Assembly: GCF_900460535.1 (NCBI RefSeq)
Contig: NZ_UHIL01000002.1
Span: 62,001 to 126,000 of the forward strand
From: Vibrio parahaemolyticus
GTDB lineage: Bacteria; Pseudomonadota; Gammaproteobacteria; Enterobacterales; Vibrionaceae
Length of the DNA stretch: 64,000 nt
Reading direction: 5' to 3'
Shown: in pieces, positions 1 to 8,823 of the stretch
Layout: the number at the start of each line of letters is the position of its first letter
Position numbering within the stretch: the stretch's first letter is position 1
Position numbers and translations under genes: made by a program
The notes under the pieces: generated by a model
Seen by the model: only the letters and a program-made list of their open reading frames with translations
Told to the model about the DNA's origin: nothing
The model's database searches: none

Positions 1-523
1 CGTACGATTTCTTATAGTCCCCTTGCTCATCGTAGTAACGACCTTTGAGCAACAGAACTTCCGATTCCAATTTCTTGTCACCTTTTTCTCGTGATGTTTC
101 AAGCAAAGCATCCAACGACGAGAGCGCGGTATCGATATCTCGATTGCCCATCATGGCTCGAATTTGGATCAGCTTGAACAGCAAGTGCTCTTGGCTTTGC
201 TCTGGTGTCAAACTCAGCCCTTTATCTACCACTGCTAAGCTCTCTTTATCGCGCCCTAACAACTCAAGAACGGTCGACTTCGCCAGCCAATAACGAATCA
301 ACAGATCCTTGGGCTGGTTTTGCAGTAGAGAGTCTTCTTCTAATGATTCGATTTGTGCTAGTGAACTTTGTGGCAGCGCGTAAATTTGGCTCTCAATCCC
401 TTCAAGAGATTGCAGAAACTTATCTTTTGGCTCAGGGCTTTGCGCGTAGACGTAGACTTTGGTCGTCAAAAACACGAACCAAAACACAAGCGACAACGCT
501 CTGAGCTTATAAAATTGCGACAT
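1..523 (-). CDS. Exported TPR-type protein, N-terminal part (cut by window edge)
   Basis: An open frame starts with ATG at 523 and runs off the left edge without a stop, giving 174 residues. Residues 1-27 look like a signal peptide or signal anchor: a short basic start, a hydrophobic stretch, then a possible cleavage site after VYVYA. The rest is helical with TPR-like repeats, for example LLGRDKESLAVVDKGLSL and LLKGRYYDEQGDYKKSY. In Vibrio such periplasmic TPR domains often precede a GGDEF or histidine kinase output domain, but the C-terminal part lies outside the window, so the function cannot be named. The 455-bp gap upstream would hold its promoter. Confidence 0.7.
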   Translation of the reverse strand, partial: MSQFYKLRALSLVFWFVFLTTKVYVYAQSPEPKDKFLQSLEGIESQIYALPQSSLAQIESLEEDSLLQNQPKDLLIRYWLAKSTVLELLGRDKESLAVVDKGLSLTPEQSQEHLLFKLIQIRAMMGNRDIDTALSSLDALLETSREKGDKKLESEVLLLKGRYYDEQGDYKKSY

Positions 524-978
524 TATTATTATTCCCTGATGGGTAGTTACTTCAGTGTGGTGGGAAGTTTTGATTATTATTTTGCACGTGAATGACAATG
601 GTCACACCGCGCATGCTTTCCCATGCATTCTGTAGTGAATAATAAATCACCAACTTTCGATGTAGAAACGATTTCGTCCCACAAAAAAGACAAAGAGAAT
701 AATTTTCAACCATAAAAGGGGATTTCTCATTTAAGAGACAAATGAATAATTTCAGTTTTGACGCAACAATAGATTTTGTGGTTATTTTGCTCGAAAACAT
801 CACAATTTTGGATAAAAGAGATAATTGCGTCGTGTCACTGAGCATGGTGTGTTATGAAAACTAGCGTATAAACGCTGTTGGAAGAGGACATTACGTGAAA
901 CTAAAGTGGCGCTTTAACGATCACTAGAATAATACGGAAGAACCAGCAACACTGTTATCACTGGTCCTCTTATTAAGA
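524..978. other. AT-rich intergenic region without a convincing gene
   Basis: This stretch separates the start of the truncated TPR gene from the 3' end of the SDR gene; both are on the minus strand. A 97-codon minus-strand frame (552-845) has low-complexity, non-protein-like composition and no ribosome binding site, and was rejected. An imperfect inverted repeat near 930-975 (GGACCAG pairing with CTGGTTC on the minus strand) may help end the catabolic operon, but it has no T tract. Nothing else is recognisable. Confidence 0.4.
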
Positions 979-1737
979 TTACATTCGCATTCCACCATCG
1001 ACTTCTAGTACCCTCCCGGTGACGAACTCGTTGGTTAACACATATTTGATGGTCGATGAAATTTCGTCCGCAAGCCCTAAGCGTCCCACAGGAATCATAT
1101 TAACTAAGCGTTCCATTGCTGCGGGTTTTATTTGATCGGTCATTGCGGTTTTGATGACACCCGGTGCAATCGCTACTGAGCGGATGCCAAAACGCCCTAA
1201 CTCTTTCGCCCACACCGTCGCCATGGTGGCTACGGCCGCTTTGGATGCGGAGTAGTTGGTTTGACCAATATTCCCGGCACGCGCAACGCTGGATATGTTG
1301 ATCAGCACGCCTTTACTGTCTGTGTTGAGCATCACTTTGCTCGCTTCACGACCGCATAAGAAAGTACCCGTGACATTCACATCCAGAACCGACTGAAATT
1401 GTTCCAGCGACATCGTATTGATCTGACCATCTTTGACTTTGACAAACATGCCATCGCGCATAATGCCTGCATTATTAATCACGCCATTGAGCTGCTTGAA
1501 ATCCGCTTCAATTTGCGTAAAAGCAGCGCACACCTGCTGCTCGTCGGTCACGTTCGCCACATAAAAACGAGCGGTAACACCGAGAGATTCACACTCCGCT
1601 TTCGTTTCAGCCAGTTGGTCTGAATTGAGGTCGATAAGCGCAAGATGAGCACCACTTTCCGCCAGTGACAGTGCCATTTGTTTACCCAGCCCCTGCCCAG
1701 CCCCCGTGATCGCAATGACCTTATTTGCTAACTCCAT
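979..1737 (-). CDS. SDR-family 3-hydroxyacyl-CoA dehydrogenase / 3-oxoacyl reductase
   Basis: A 252-residue short-chain dehydrogenase/reductase. It has the nucleotide-binding motif TGAGQGLG near residue 10, the NNAG motif, and the catalytic YSASK motif near residue 160. Family members oxidise a 3-hydroxyacyl thioester with NAD(P)+. As the last gene of the valine/isoleucine operon it probably acts as 2-methyl-3-hydroxybutyryl-CoA dehydrogenase in isoleucine breakdown; that is inferred from context, since sequence alone does not separate it from FabG-like reductases. A strong AAGGAG precedes the ATG at 1737. The gene starts 9 bp after the end of mmsB and is co-transcribed with it. It corresponds to the distal reductase of the proteobacterial ivd operon. 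Confidence 0.85.
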   Translation of the reverse strand: MELANKVIAITGAGQGLGKQMALSLAESGAHLALIDLNSDQLAETKAECESLGVTARFYVANVTDEQQVCAAFTQIEADFKQLNGVINNAGIMRDGMFVKVKDGQINTMSLEQFQSVLDVNVTGTFLCGREASKVMLNTDSKGVLINISSVARAGNIGQTNYSASKAAVATMATVWAKELGRFGIRSVAIAPGVIKTAMTDQIKPAAMERLVNMIPVGRLGLADEISSTIKYVLTNEFVTGRVLEVDGGMRM

Positions 1738-1746
1738 AAGCGCTCC

Positions 1747-2643
1747 TTAGGCCTGATTTTGCTTTTGGTAGAACTCGAACAAGCTTGAGAAATCTTTTTG
1801 CCCGTTGCCCTGACCGTTGTGAAAATTAAACAGATTACGAGCCAAGCTGCCCATTGGTGTTGATGTTTGACTGGCAACCGCCGCTTCCATCGCAAGACCG
1901 AGATCTTTCGCCATTAACTGGCTCATAAAGCCGCCCTGATAACCATTGCTTGCAGGTGTGTTTTCCATCACGCCCGGACACGGGTTGTAGAGCTCTAGAG
2001 CCCAATTTCGACCCGAACTTTGCAGCATAATGTCGGACAACACTTTAGGATCGAGTCCGTTTTCCATGCCTAAATTGAGTGCTTCACAAGTGCCGCTCAT
2101 CAAAATGCCCAACATCATGTTATTGCAGATCTTCGCCACCTGACCGGCTCCGGCATCGCCAGCATGAAAAATGTTTTTGCCCATGTGGCTAAGCACCACT
2201 TTGGCTTGAACAAAGTTCTCTTGTGAGCCGCCAACAATGAAAGTCAGCGTACCTGCCGCTGCGCCCGCAACGCCGCCAGACACCGGCGCGTCCACAAAGC
2301 TGATGCCACGCAGCTCTGATTGTTCTCCGACTGATCGTGCTGTCTCCGGATCGATGGTCGATGAATCAATCAGCAAAGTGCCCGATTTAACGCTGTCTAA
2401 GATCCCGTCTTGACCGAGATAAACGCTTTGAACGTGTTGGCTCGCTGGCAACATGGTGACTACCACGTCCGCACCTTGTACTGCCTGCTGAACCGAATCG
2501 GCACTTGAAGCGCCTAGTGCGGTAAGTTCTGCCACAGCGTTTGGATTCAAATCAAACACTTCGACGTTCAAGCCCGCTGTGAGTAGGTTCTTAGCCATAG
2601 GCGCGCCCATGTTACCAAGGCCAATAAATGCAATTTTATCCAT
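1747..2643 (-). CDS. mmsB: 3-hydroxyisobutyrate dehydrogenase
   Basis: A 298-residue beta-hydroxyacid dehydrogenase that oxidises 3-hydroxyisobutyrate to methylmalonate semialdehyde with NAD+ in valine degradation. The N terminus has the Rossmann motif GLGNMGAPMA. The substrate-binding signature DAPVSGGVAGAAAGTL lies near residue 120, and the catalytic lysine is in GQVAKICNN near residue 170. Length is normal for the family. AAGGAAG precedes the ATG. It lies between the hydrolase that makes its substrate and the SDR gene, 18 bp downstream of the hydrolase; MmsA, which consumes its product, is upstream in the same operon. Confidence 0.95.
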   Translation of the reverse strand: MDKIAFIGLGNMGAPMAKNLLTAGLNVEVFDLNPNAVAELTALGASSADSVQQAVQGADVVVTMLPASQHVQSVYLGQDGILDSVKSGTLLIDSSTIDPETARSVGEQSELRGISFVDAPVSGGVAGAAAGTLTFIVGGSQENFVQAKVVLSHMGKNIFHAGDAGAGQVAKICNNMMLGILMSGTCEALNLGMENGLDPKVLSDIMLQSSGRNWALELYNPCPGVMENTPASNGYQGGFMSQLMAKDLGLAMEAAVASQTSTPMGSLARNLFNFHNGQGNGQKDFSSLFEFYQKQNQA

Positions 2644-2661
2644 GTCGTATTTCTTCCTTGT

Positions 2662-3792
2662 CTAAAGTGCCACAGTGGCAACCGAGGATGCGGTCAGTGG
2701 GTATTCTGCTGAATCAATTGGCGCGAAGAAGCGTTCCAAAACTTGTGGCGTTACGTCAGAAACCGTGCGATATTGCCAAGTCGGTTGATTGGTTTTATCG
2801 ATAATCAGCGCACGAACCCCTTCTCTAAAATCACCTTCTAAACCACAACGTAGTGTTAGGTTAAATTCCATATCAAAACACGCTTTCAAAGAGAGGTTTT
2901 GATACTGCGTTAACTGCTGATAAGTGATATTGAGCGACAACGGACTGCCATAGTTCAGTGCCTTTTGCGCATTGACGAACCACTTATCGTCAACGTCAGC
3001 ACTGCTGATTGCGCGAACAATCGAATCTAAATCGCCAGAACAAAGCTGCTCAATCAATCCCGCATGTGGCATCAACATCCCTTCGCTTGGCTCGTCCACT
3101 TGTACCGAACGCAGCGTAGTAGCGATTTTTTCGTTGATGTTCGCTTCACCTTCCCAACTTACCGATGCGAGCAGATCCAACAGTGCTTGTTTGCTTTCTG
3201 GCTTTGCAATCCATTGGCTTAACCCCAACGCTTCCATGTCTGTCGCGTTGATTTGGCAAGCCGTCAAACTCAGGAAAAGTGCCAAGTGTTTTGGCAGCTG
3301 ATTTAGGAAGTACGTCGCGCCTACGTCTGGGTAGAGGCCAATTTTGATTTCTGGCATCGCAAAGCGTGTGGTCGTTTCTGCAACGCGATGGCTGGCGCCC
3401 ATAAACAAGCCCACACCGCCGCCCATCAGGTAACCATGCCCCCACGCGATGATCGGTTTTGGATAAGTGTGAATAAGATGATCACAGCGATATTCGAGGT
3501 CAAAGAAGGTCTCCATCGCTGAAAACGCAGAATCAAAATCTTCTTCTTTGTTTTCAAGTGCACGGTAGATCGCTTGAATATCGCCACCAGCACAAAACGC
3601 TTTTTCACCTTGAGCATGCAAGAATACCGCGACGATGCTGTCGTTCGATTGCCACTCTACCAGTTGGTTATAGAGCTGCTCGATCATCACATAGCTAAGT
3701 GCGTTGAGGGCGGCTGGATTATCAAGCTCCAACACACCAATGGCAGAGCCGTCAGCACATTCTATCTGTGAAACATTTACTGTACCTGTCAT
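2662..3792 (-). CDS. 3-hydroxyisobutyryl-CoA hydrolase (crotonase fold)
   Basis: At 376 residues this is longer than a plain enoyl-CoA hydratase and matches the 3-hydroxyisobutyryl-CoA hydrolase branch (HIBCH) of the crotonase superfamily. Visible motifs are the CoA/oxyanion-hole segments FCAGGDIQAIY and GHGYLMGGGVGL, and the catalytic segment MPEIKIGLYPDVGATYF, where Glu and Asp of the family lie. The enzyme releases free 3-hydroxyisobutyrate from its CoA ester in valine degradation, removing the reactive methacrylyl-CoA branch. A GGAGG sits ahead of the ATG. It is 10 bp downstream of the enoyl-CoA hydratase gene that makes its substrate. Confidence 0.9.
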   Translation of the reverse strand: MTGTVNVSQIECADGSAIGVLELDNPAALNALSYVMIEQLYNQLVEWQSNDSIVAVFLHAQGEKAFCAGGDIQAIYRALENKEEDFDSAFSAMETFFDLEYRCDHLIHTYPKPIIAWGHGYLMGGGVGLFMGASHRVAETTTRFAMPEIKIGLYPDVGATYFLNQLPKHLALFLSLTACQINATDMEALGLSQWIAKPESKQALLDLLASVSWEGEANINEKIATTLRSVQVDEPSEGMLMPHAGLIEQLCSGDLDSIVRAISSADVDDKWFVNAQKALNYGSPLSLNITYQQLTQYQNLSLKACFDMEFNLTLRCGLEGDFREGVRALIIDKTNQPTWQYRTVSDVTPQVLERFFAPIDSAEYPLTASSVATVAL

Positions 3793-3802
3793 TTGGCCTC
3801 CG

Positions 3803-4579
3803 CTAGCTGTTTGTCCATTGTGGCTTACGCTTTTGCAAGAAGGCGTTCACACCCTCAGTCTGATCTTGTGTATTGAACAACTGCAAGAAGAGTTCACGCT
3901 CCAAGACCAATCCGGCCGCGTGAGTTTGGCTGCGTCGGCCTTGAATGAGCGTTTTGCACGCAGAAATGGATTTTGGCGATTGACCTGCGACACGCTGTGC
4001 CAATGCCATCGCTGAATCTAGTGCTTTGCCTTTTGCAACGACCTCTTCAACCAAACCGATTTGTTCTGCTCGCTCGGCAGTCAGGCGCTCACCACACAGA
4101 ATCATACGCTTCGCCCAACCTTCGCCAACCAACGCGGTCAGGTTTTGCGTTCCGCCCGCGCAAGGCAACAAGCCGACCGATGCTTCAGGAAGTGCCATTT
4201 GTACTTGTTCTTCTGCGATGCGAATGTCGCACGCCATTGCCACTTCCAAACCGCCACCCATCGCGTAACCATTAATTGCCGCGATGGAAACACCATCGAA
4301 CGCAGACAGCGCTTCAAAGGCTTCACCAAATGCGAGCGCCATATCTGCTGCTTGCGATTTATCACCGGATGAAAAGTTGTTGAGATCCGCGCCAGCAGAG
4401 AAGAACTTTTCCCCTTCGCCCGTCAGTACCAACGCATAAATGGAGCGATCATTACTGAGTTCAATCGCCAATTCTTTTAGCTGATTCAAAGATTCAAGCG
4501 TCCAGGTGTTTGCTGGCGGGTTACTAATCGTGAGCTTGGCAATGTGCGCTTCACGCTCTAGTTTGATTTGTGCCGTCAT
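3803..4579 (-). CDS. Enoyl-CoA hydratase (methacrylyl-/tiglyl-CoA hydratase candidate)
   Basis: A 258-residue crotonase-family enzyme of standard length. The oxyanion-hole segments FFSAGADL and GYAMGGGLEVAMACD are present, and both catalytic glutamates are kept, one in GGGLEVAM and one in ALPEASVGLLP. It would hydrate methacrylyl-CoA (valine) and tiglyl-CoA (isoleucine). The specificity is inferred from its place between the acyl-CoA dehydrogenase and the 3-hydroxyisobutyryl-CoA hydrolase. The operon continues without a break on both sides. Confidence 0.9.
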   Translation of the reverse strand: MTAQIKLEREAHIAKLTISNPPANTWTLESLNQLKELAIELSNDRSIYALVLTGEGEKFFSAGADLNNFSSGDKSQAADMALAFGEAFEALSAFDGVSIAAINGYAMGGGLEVAMACDIRIAEEQVQMALPEASVGLLPCAGGTQNLTALVGEGWAKRMILCGERLTAERAEQIGLVEEVVAKGKALDSAMALAQRVAGQSPKSISACKTLIQGRRSQTHAAGLVLERELFLQLFNTQDQTEGVNAFLQKRKPQWTNS

Positions 4580-4628
4580 AATCTTTCAGTCCTTTGTTAT
4601 TCCTTGAGGTAAGGCTGTGTCTCGCTTT

Positions 4629-5783
4629 CTAAAGCAGCTCTACGCCTTCCGTGAGTAAACGTCTTGAAATGATCAGACGCATGATTTCGTTGGTACCTTC
4701 CAGAATTTGGTGAACACGAACGTCTCGGAAATGGCGCTCGACTGGGTATTCTTTGATGTAGCCATAGCCACCGTGAATTTGCAGCGCCTGATCGCAGACT
4801 TTAAAGCCCACATCAGTAGCAAAGCGTTTTGCCATGGCACAGTACGCGCTTTTTTCTGCGTGTTGGGCATCAAGTTTGGCGGCAGCGAGTCGCACCATTT
4901 GACGTGCGGCAACCAGCTCAGTAGCCATATCGGCCAACTTGAATTGCAGGGCTTGGAATTGCGCCAGTGAACGTCCGAATTGTTTACGCTCGGTCATGTA
5001 TTGCTTGGCTTCATTCAGTGCTTGTTGTGCTGTGCCGACGGAACAAGTAGCGATATTGATTCGCCCACCATCCAGACCAAGCATGGCAAACTTAAAACCT
5101 TCGCCCTCTTCACCCAACAGATAGTCAGCTGGAATACGGACATTTTCGAAGGTGATCATGCGCGTTGGCTGGCAATTCCAACCCATTTTGGCTTCTTTCT
5201 TGCCATAGCTAATGCCTTCGATGTCAGCAGGAACGATGAACGCAGAAACGCCACCCGCCCCTTCACCGCACGAACGCGCCATCACGACGAGAACATCTGT
5301 ATCACCCGCGCCAGAGATAAACACTTTTGCGCCATTCAAGACAAACTCGTCACCGTCACGTACCGCACTTGTCGTCAGCGAAGCGGCGTCCGAACCTGCA
5401 TTTGGCTCGGTTAAACAGTAGGAAGCGAGCTTTTCGCCTGAAATTAAATCCGCGCTAAATTGCTGTGCCACTTCGGCTTTGGCAAAGCTGGTGATCATCC
5501 ACGTCGCCATGTTATGGATTGTCATAAACGCTGTAGTCGCGGTACAACCCATGGCCAACTGCTCAAAAATGATCGCCGCATCCAAACGAGATAGCCCCAA
5601 GCCACCGTGCTCTGGTGGCGTGTAGATGCTCAAAAAGCCAAGCTCACCCGCTTGACGCAGTACATCTTTAGGGAAGTGATGATTTTCATCCCACTCGGCC
5701 GCATGCGGCGCTAACATTTGGTCTGCAAACTGCTTTGCTACTTCGGCAAACGCGAGTTGATCTTCGTTTAATTCAAAATCCAT
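4629..5783 (-). CDS. Acyl-CoA dehydrogenase, probably isobutyryl-/2-methylbutyryl-CoA
   Basis: A 384-residue FAD-dependent acyl-CoA dehydrogenase. It carries the FAD/substrate signature CLTEPNAGSDAAS near residue 130 and the C-terminal motif ILEGTNEIMR, whose first glutamate is the usual catalytic base near residue 365. That placement differs from LiuA in this window, which follows the isovaleryl-CoA type. In the ivd-type operon this enzyme is expected to desaturate isobutyryl-CoA and 2-methylbutyryl-CoA and pass electrons to ETF, encoded at 41.6-43.3 kb. It follows mmsA after an 88-bp gap that contains a strong hairpin. Confidence 0.9.
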   Translation of the reverse strand: MDFELNEDQLAFAEVAKQFADQMLAPHAAEWDENHHFPKDVLRQAGELGFLSIYTPPEHGGLGLSRLDAAIIFEQLAMGCTATTAFMTIHNMATWMITSFAKAEVAQQFSADLISGEKLASYCLTEPNAGSDAASLTTSAVRDGDEFVLNGAKVFISGAGDTDVLVVMARSCGEGAGGVSAFIVPADIEGISYGKKEAKMGWNCQPTRMITFENVRIPADYLLGEEGEGFKFAMLGLDGGRINIATCSVGTAQQALNEAKQYMTERKQFGRSLAQFQALQFKLADMATELVAARQMVRLAAAKLDAQHAEKSAYCAMAKRFATDVGFKVCDQALQIHGGYGYIKEYPVERHFRDVRVHQILEGTNEIMRLIISRRLLTEGVELL

Positions 5784-5818
5784 CTTGAAGTCCTAAGGTC
5801 TAATTCGTTGCACTTGAC

Positions 5819-5848
5819 GCCAAGCCCACTTAAACGGTGGCGCTTGGC
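5819..5848. other. Intercistronic hairpin between mmsA and the acyl-CoA dehydrogenase gene
   Basis: GCCAAGCCCAC (5819-5829) pairs with GTGGCGCTTGGC (5837-5848), giving an 11-bp stem with one bulged C and a loop of about seven bases. There is no T tract in either direction, so a normal intrinsic terminator is unlikely. In the mRNA it could protect the upstream mmsA message or tune the downstream genes. Function is inferred; the repeat itself is plain in the sequence. Confidence 0.5.
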
Positions 5849-5871
5849 TAGATGTATCGCCAATCCAGTAA

Positions 5872-7365
5872 TTAGCTAAGTTGAATAGTCATGTTTGGAC
5901 CGCTTGGAATGTCATCTTCAAACCAACGCGCAGTGACGGTTTTCGTCTCGGTGTAGAAGCGAACCGCCTGTTTTCCATAAGCATGCAAATCGCCATAGAA
6001 GCTGCCTTTCCAACCCGTAAATGAGAAGAACGGTAAAGGCACCGGAATCGGCACGTTGATACCTACGTTACCCACTTCAATATTGTGTTGATACTTTCTC
6101 GCGGCTGCGCCGTTCGCCGTGAAAATAGACGTACCGTTACCAAAACGATTTGCATTGATCAGCTCAATTGCCGCATCTAAATTGTCGACTTCCATTGTCA
6201 GCAGCACTGGGCCAAAGATCTCTTCCTGATAAATCGACATGTCAGTAGTCACGTTAGTGAATAGCGTTGGACCCACCCAGTTACCGTTCGGGAAGCCAGG
6301 TACTTGGCAATCTGTCCCATCCAGAACACAGTTCGCGCCAGACGCTTTGCCTTCATTAATCAGATTCACCACACGCTGCTTCGCTTGAGGGCTAATCAGC
6401 GGGCCATAACCTGCGGTTTCATCATCCCACGCCCCCGGCTGTACTTGAGCTAACGCCTCTTTAAGCTCTGGAATCCATTCTTTGGTCTCGCCAACAAACA
6501 CCGCCACCGAAATCGCCATACAACGCTGACCTGCGGCACCGACTGACGCGCCAACCAAGTTATTAATCACTTGCTGTTTGTTTGCATCTGGCATGATGAC
6601 CATGTGATTCTTCGCACCCGCAAACGACTGCACGCGTTTTAGGTTGTCCGTACCCGTTTTGTAGATGTACTCACCAACTGGCACAGAACCAACAAAAGAG
6701 ATCGCACGAACGACTGGATCAGTCAGAATGCGGTCGACTTGCTCTTTGGTACCGTGAACAACTTGCAAAACACCTTTTGGTGCGCCTGCTTGTTCAAACA
6801 GCTCTGCCAATTTCATTGCGGTAAGCGGCACTTGCTCTGACGGTTTCAAAATAAAGGTGTTGCCACAAGCGATCGCCATTGGGAACATCCACAATGGAAT
6901 CATCGCAGGGAAGTTAAACGGTGTGATGCCAGCACAAACACCGAGCGGTTGAATGTAAGAGTAACCATCAATATTGGTCGCGACGTTTTCCACCGTTTCG
7001 CCCATCATTGAGCTACAAATGTTCGCCGCTTGTTCTACCACTTCAATCCCGCGCCAAACATCACCTTTTGCATCCGCTAGAGTTTTGCCTGTCTCACTTG
7101 AAAGCAATATCGCCAACTCATCGTGTTGCTCTTTTAGCAGGTGTTGGTAACGCAGCATCAATCTCGCACGCTCCGGCGCAGCCACTTCTTTCCAACGCTT
7201 GAATGTTTCTGTTGCGCTGGCGATCGCCGCATTCATTTCCGATTCCGTGGCACAAGGTACTTGCGCAATCACTTCGTTGGTTGCCGGGTTGGTTACATCT
7301 AGCCATTGTTTTGAATCGGAGATGGCGAATTCACCACCGATATACTGCTTTACTTGTTCTGTCAT
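5872..7365 (-). CDS. mmsA: CoA-acylating methylmalonate-semialdehyde dehydrogenase
   Basis: A 497-residue aldehyde dehydrogenase of the MmsA/IolA type, which converts methylmalonate semialdehyde plus CoA and NAD+ to propionyl-CoA and CO2. The catalytic cysteine lies in GQRCMAISV near residue 287. The N terminus VKQYIGGEF and the CoA-dependent subfamily segment [11 protein letters not shown] are visible, and EIFGPVL is present near residue 390. It completes valine degradation. It is the second gene of the operon, 70 bp after the thiolase, with AAGGATG upstream of the ATG. Confidence 0.95.
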   Translation of the reverse strand: MTEQVKQYIGGEFAISDSKQWLDVTNPATNEVIAQVPCATESEMNAAIASATETFKRWKEVAAPERARLMLRYQHLLKEQHDELAILLSSETGKTLADAKGDVWRGIEVVEQAANICSSMMGETVENVATNIDGYSYIQPLGVCAGITPFNFPAMIPLWMFPMAIACGNTFILKPSEQVPLTAMKLAELFEQAGAPKGVLQVVHGTKEQVDRILTDPVVRAISFVGSVPVGEYIYKTGTDNLKRVQSFAGAKNHMVIMPDANKQQVINNLVGASVGAAGQRCMAISVAVFVGETKEWIPELKEALAQVQPGAWDDETAGYGPLISPQAKQRVVNLINEGKASGANCVLDGTDCQVPGFPNGNWVGPTLFTNVTTDMSIYQEEIFGPVLLTMEVDNLDAAIELINANRFGNGTSIFTANGAAARKYQHNIEVGNVGINVPIPVPLPFFSFTGWKGSFYGDLHAYGKQAVRFYTETKTVTARWFEDDIPSGPNMTIQLS

Positions 7366-7435
7366 GATGACATCCTTGTATTTTTCAGCTTGTTACTGAC
7401 TACTGTTATGTAAGTGAAACTTTGTTGAGAATGAA

Positions 7436-8614
7436 TTAGCAGATTTCAATCGCGATTGCGGTAGCCTCGCCGCCACCAATACAAAGCGATGCAACGCCGC
7501 GCTTACCGCCCGTTTGTTTAAGAGCGTGAATCAAAGTAACGAGGATTCGGTTGCCACTTGCACCAATTGGGTGGCCTAATGCACATGCACCGCCGCGAGA
7601 GTTCACTTTGCTCGCGTCCAGTTCGAGTGTCTTCACCGCGTATTGAGTGACAACAGCAAAGGCTTCATTGATTTCCCAAAGGTCCACGTCTGATTTGTCC
7701 CAGCCCGTTTTTTCCAGCAGCGTTTCAATCGCGAAGACGGGTGCGATGGTGAACTCATCAGGCTGTCTTGCATGCGTGCTGTACGCGACAATTTTGGCTA
7801 GAGGTTGAAGGTTTTCCTGACGGCCAAATTCACTGTCGACTAAGATCATTGCCGATGCACCATCAGAAATAGAACTTGAGTTGGCTGCCGTTACGCCGCC
7901 ATCTTTAGCAAACGCAGGGCGTAAGGTAGGAATTTTCGTGACGTCGAGTTTACTCGGTTGCTCATCGTCTACAACCAAGGTTTCGCCGCGTCGACTTTTT
8001 ACGTTAACAGGCACGATCTCTTCTTTGAACAAACCTTGCTCAATCGCTTGCTGCGCACGAGTCACCGATTGTTGTGCCCATGCATCCATACTTTCACGGC
8101 TGAATTGGTACTTTTGCGCGGTTTGTTCAGCAAAGACACCCATCAATTCGCCTTGGTAGGCATCCTGCAAACCGTCATAAAACATGTGATCAAGCACTTG
8201 CTCGTGACCTAAACGGAAACCATCACGCGCTTTCTTTAATAGATAAGGAGAAGACGACATGTTTTCCATACCACCAGCGATAACCGCATGCGCATTACCA
8301 GATTGAATAAGATCATGCGCCAGCATCACGGTTTTCATACCCGAGCCACAGACTTTGTTCAATGTCGTACAACCGATGTATTGTGGCATTTCTGCTTTAA
8401 GACTTGCTTGTCTTGCTGGCGCTTGCCCCACGCCGGCGGGTAAAACGCATCCCATCAACACTTCGTCTATTTTGTGTGCATCTAGCTGGCTTTCAGCTAG
8501 TGCCCCTTGGATGGCTTTCGCACCTAGTTCCGTGACATCGGTTGAAGCTAATGCACCTTGAAAAGAGCCGATAGGCGTTCGCTTGGCGGCAACAATCCAC
8601 GTTTCATTTTTCAT
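7436..8614 (-). CDS. Acetyl-CoA C-acyltransferase (thiolase), first gene of the valine/isoleucine operon
   Basis: A 392-residue biosynthetic-type thiolase. The acyl-accepting cysteine is in LNKVCGSGMK near residue 90. The C-terminal catalytic His is in GGACALGHPIGASG and the second Cys in SLCIGGGEA. It can cleave 2-methylacetoacetyl-CoA from isoleucine and acetoacetyl-CoA, so it can also finish leucine breakdown after acetoacetate is reactivated by the synthetase at 43.4 kb. It leads the minus-strand operon, divergent from liuR. Two LiuR-like palindromes lie in its promoter. AAAGG lies upstream of the ATG. Confidence 0.92.
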   Translation of the reverse strand: MKNETWIVAAKRTPIGSFQGALASTDVTELGAKAIQGALAESQLDAHKIDEVLMGCVLPAGVGQAPARQASLKAEMPQYIGCTTLNKVCGSGMKTVMLAHDLIQSGNAHAVIAGGMENMSSSPYLLKKARDGFRLGHEQVLDHMFYDGLQDAYQGELMGVFAEQTAQKYQFSRESMDAWAQQSVTRAQQAIEQGLFKEEIVPVNVKSRRGETLVVDDEQPSKLDVTKIPTLRPAFAKDGGVTAANSSSISDGASAMILVDSEFGRQENLQPLAKIVAYSTHARQPDEFTIAPVFAIETLLEKTGWDKSDVDLWEINEAFAVVTQYAVKTLELDASKVNSRGGACALGHPIGASGNRILVTLIHALKQTGGKRGVASLCIGGGEATAIAIEIC

Positions 8615-8629
8615 TCCATTAACCTTTTG

Positions 8630-8674
8630 TTGACGTTTACGTCATAACTATACTAACATTTACGTTAACGTCAA
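8630..8674 (-). promoter_or_regulatory. Promoter of the valine/isoleucine operon with two LiuR-like operators
   Basis: On the minus strand a -35 TTGACG (8674-8669) and a -10 TATAGT (8652-8647) are separated by 16 bp. One palindrome, TTTACGTTAACGTCAA at 8659-8674, covers the -35 and spacer. A second, TTGACGTTTACGTCAT at 8630-8645, lies just downstream of the -10 over the expected start site. Both fit TTnACGTTnACGTCA. The arrangement suggests repression. Assignment to LiuR is inferred from the adjacent liuR gene and the recurrence of the motif at related operons. Confidence 0.7.
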
Positions 8675-8758
8675 GTTTGAGGTTATTATTTGTTCGAGTG
8701 ATTCTTTTATTTCGAGTAAATGCGAGTGATATCAAGGCTCAAGAGTCGATGTTGTTTG

Positions 8759-8787
8759 TTTACTTTAACGTTAACGAATTGTATATT
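8759..8787 (+). promoter_or_regulatory. liuR promoter with an operator in the spacer
   Basis: A -35-like TTTACT (8759-8764) and a -10 TATATT (8782-8787) are 17 bp apart. The palindrome TTAACGTTAACGAATT (8765-8780) fills the spacer and resembles the two boxes on the other side of the intergenic region. MerR-family proteins typically bind between -35 and -10, so autoregulation of liuR and the liu operon is likely. Confidence 0.6.
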
Positions 8788-8823
8788 CGTATGAATGTTA
8801 TACGAAAGTCGTAAGGTTAAGGA

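Noticed and set aside
552..845. 97-codon minus-strand frame in the first intergenic region
   Set aside because: No ribosome site, low-complexity composition and no recognisable family; sits in AT-rich intergenic DNA.
2972..3301. 109-codon frame opposite the 3-hydroxyisobutyryl-CoA hydrolase gene
   Set aside because: Antisense shadow of a well-supported gene with all family motifs on the other strand.
4980..5414. 144-codon plus-strand frame
   Set aside because: Lies wholly antisense to the acyl-CoA dehydrogenase gene and has no protein-like motifs.
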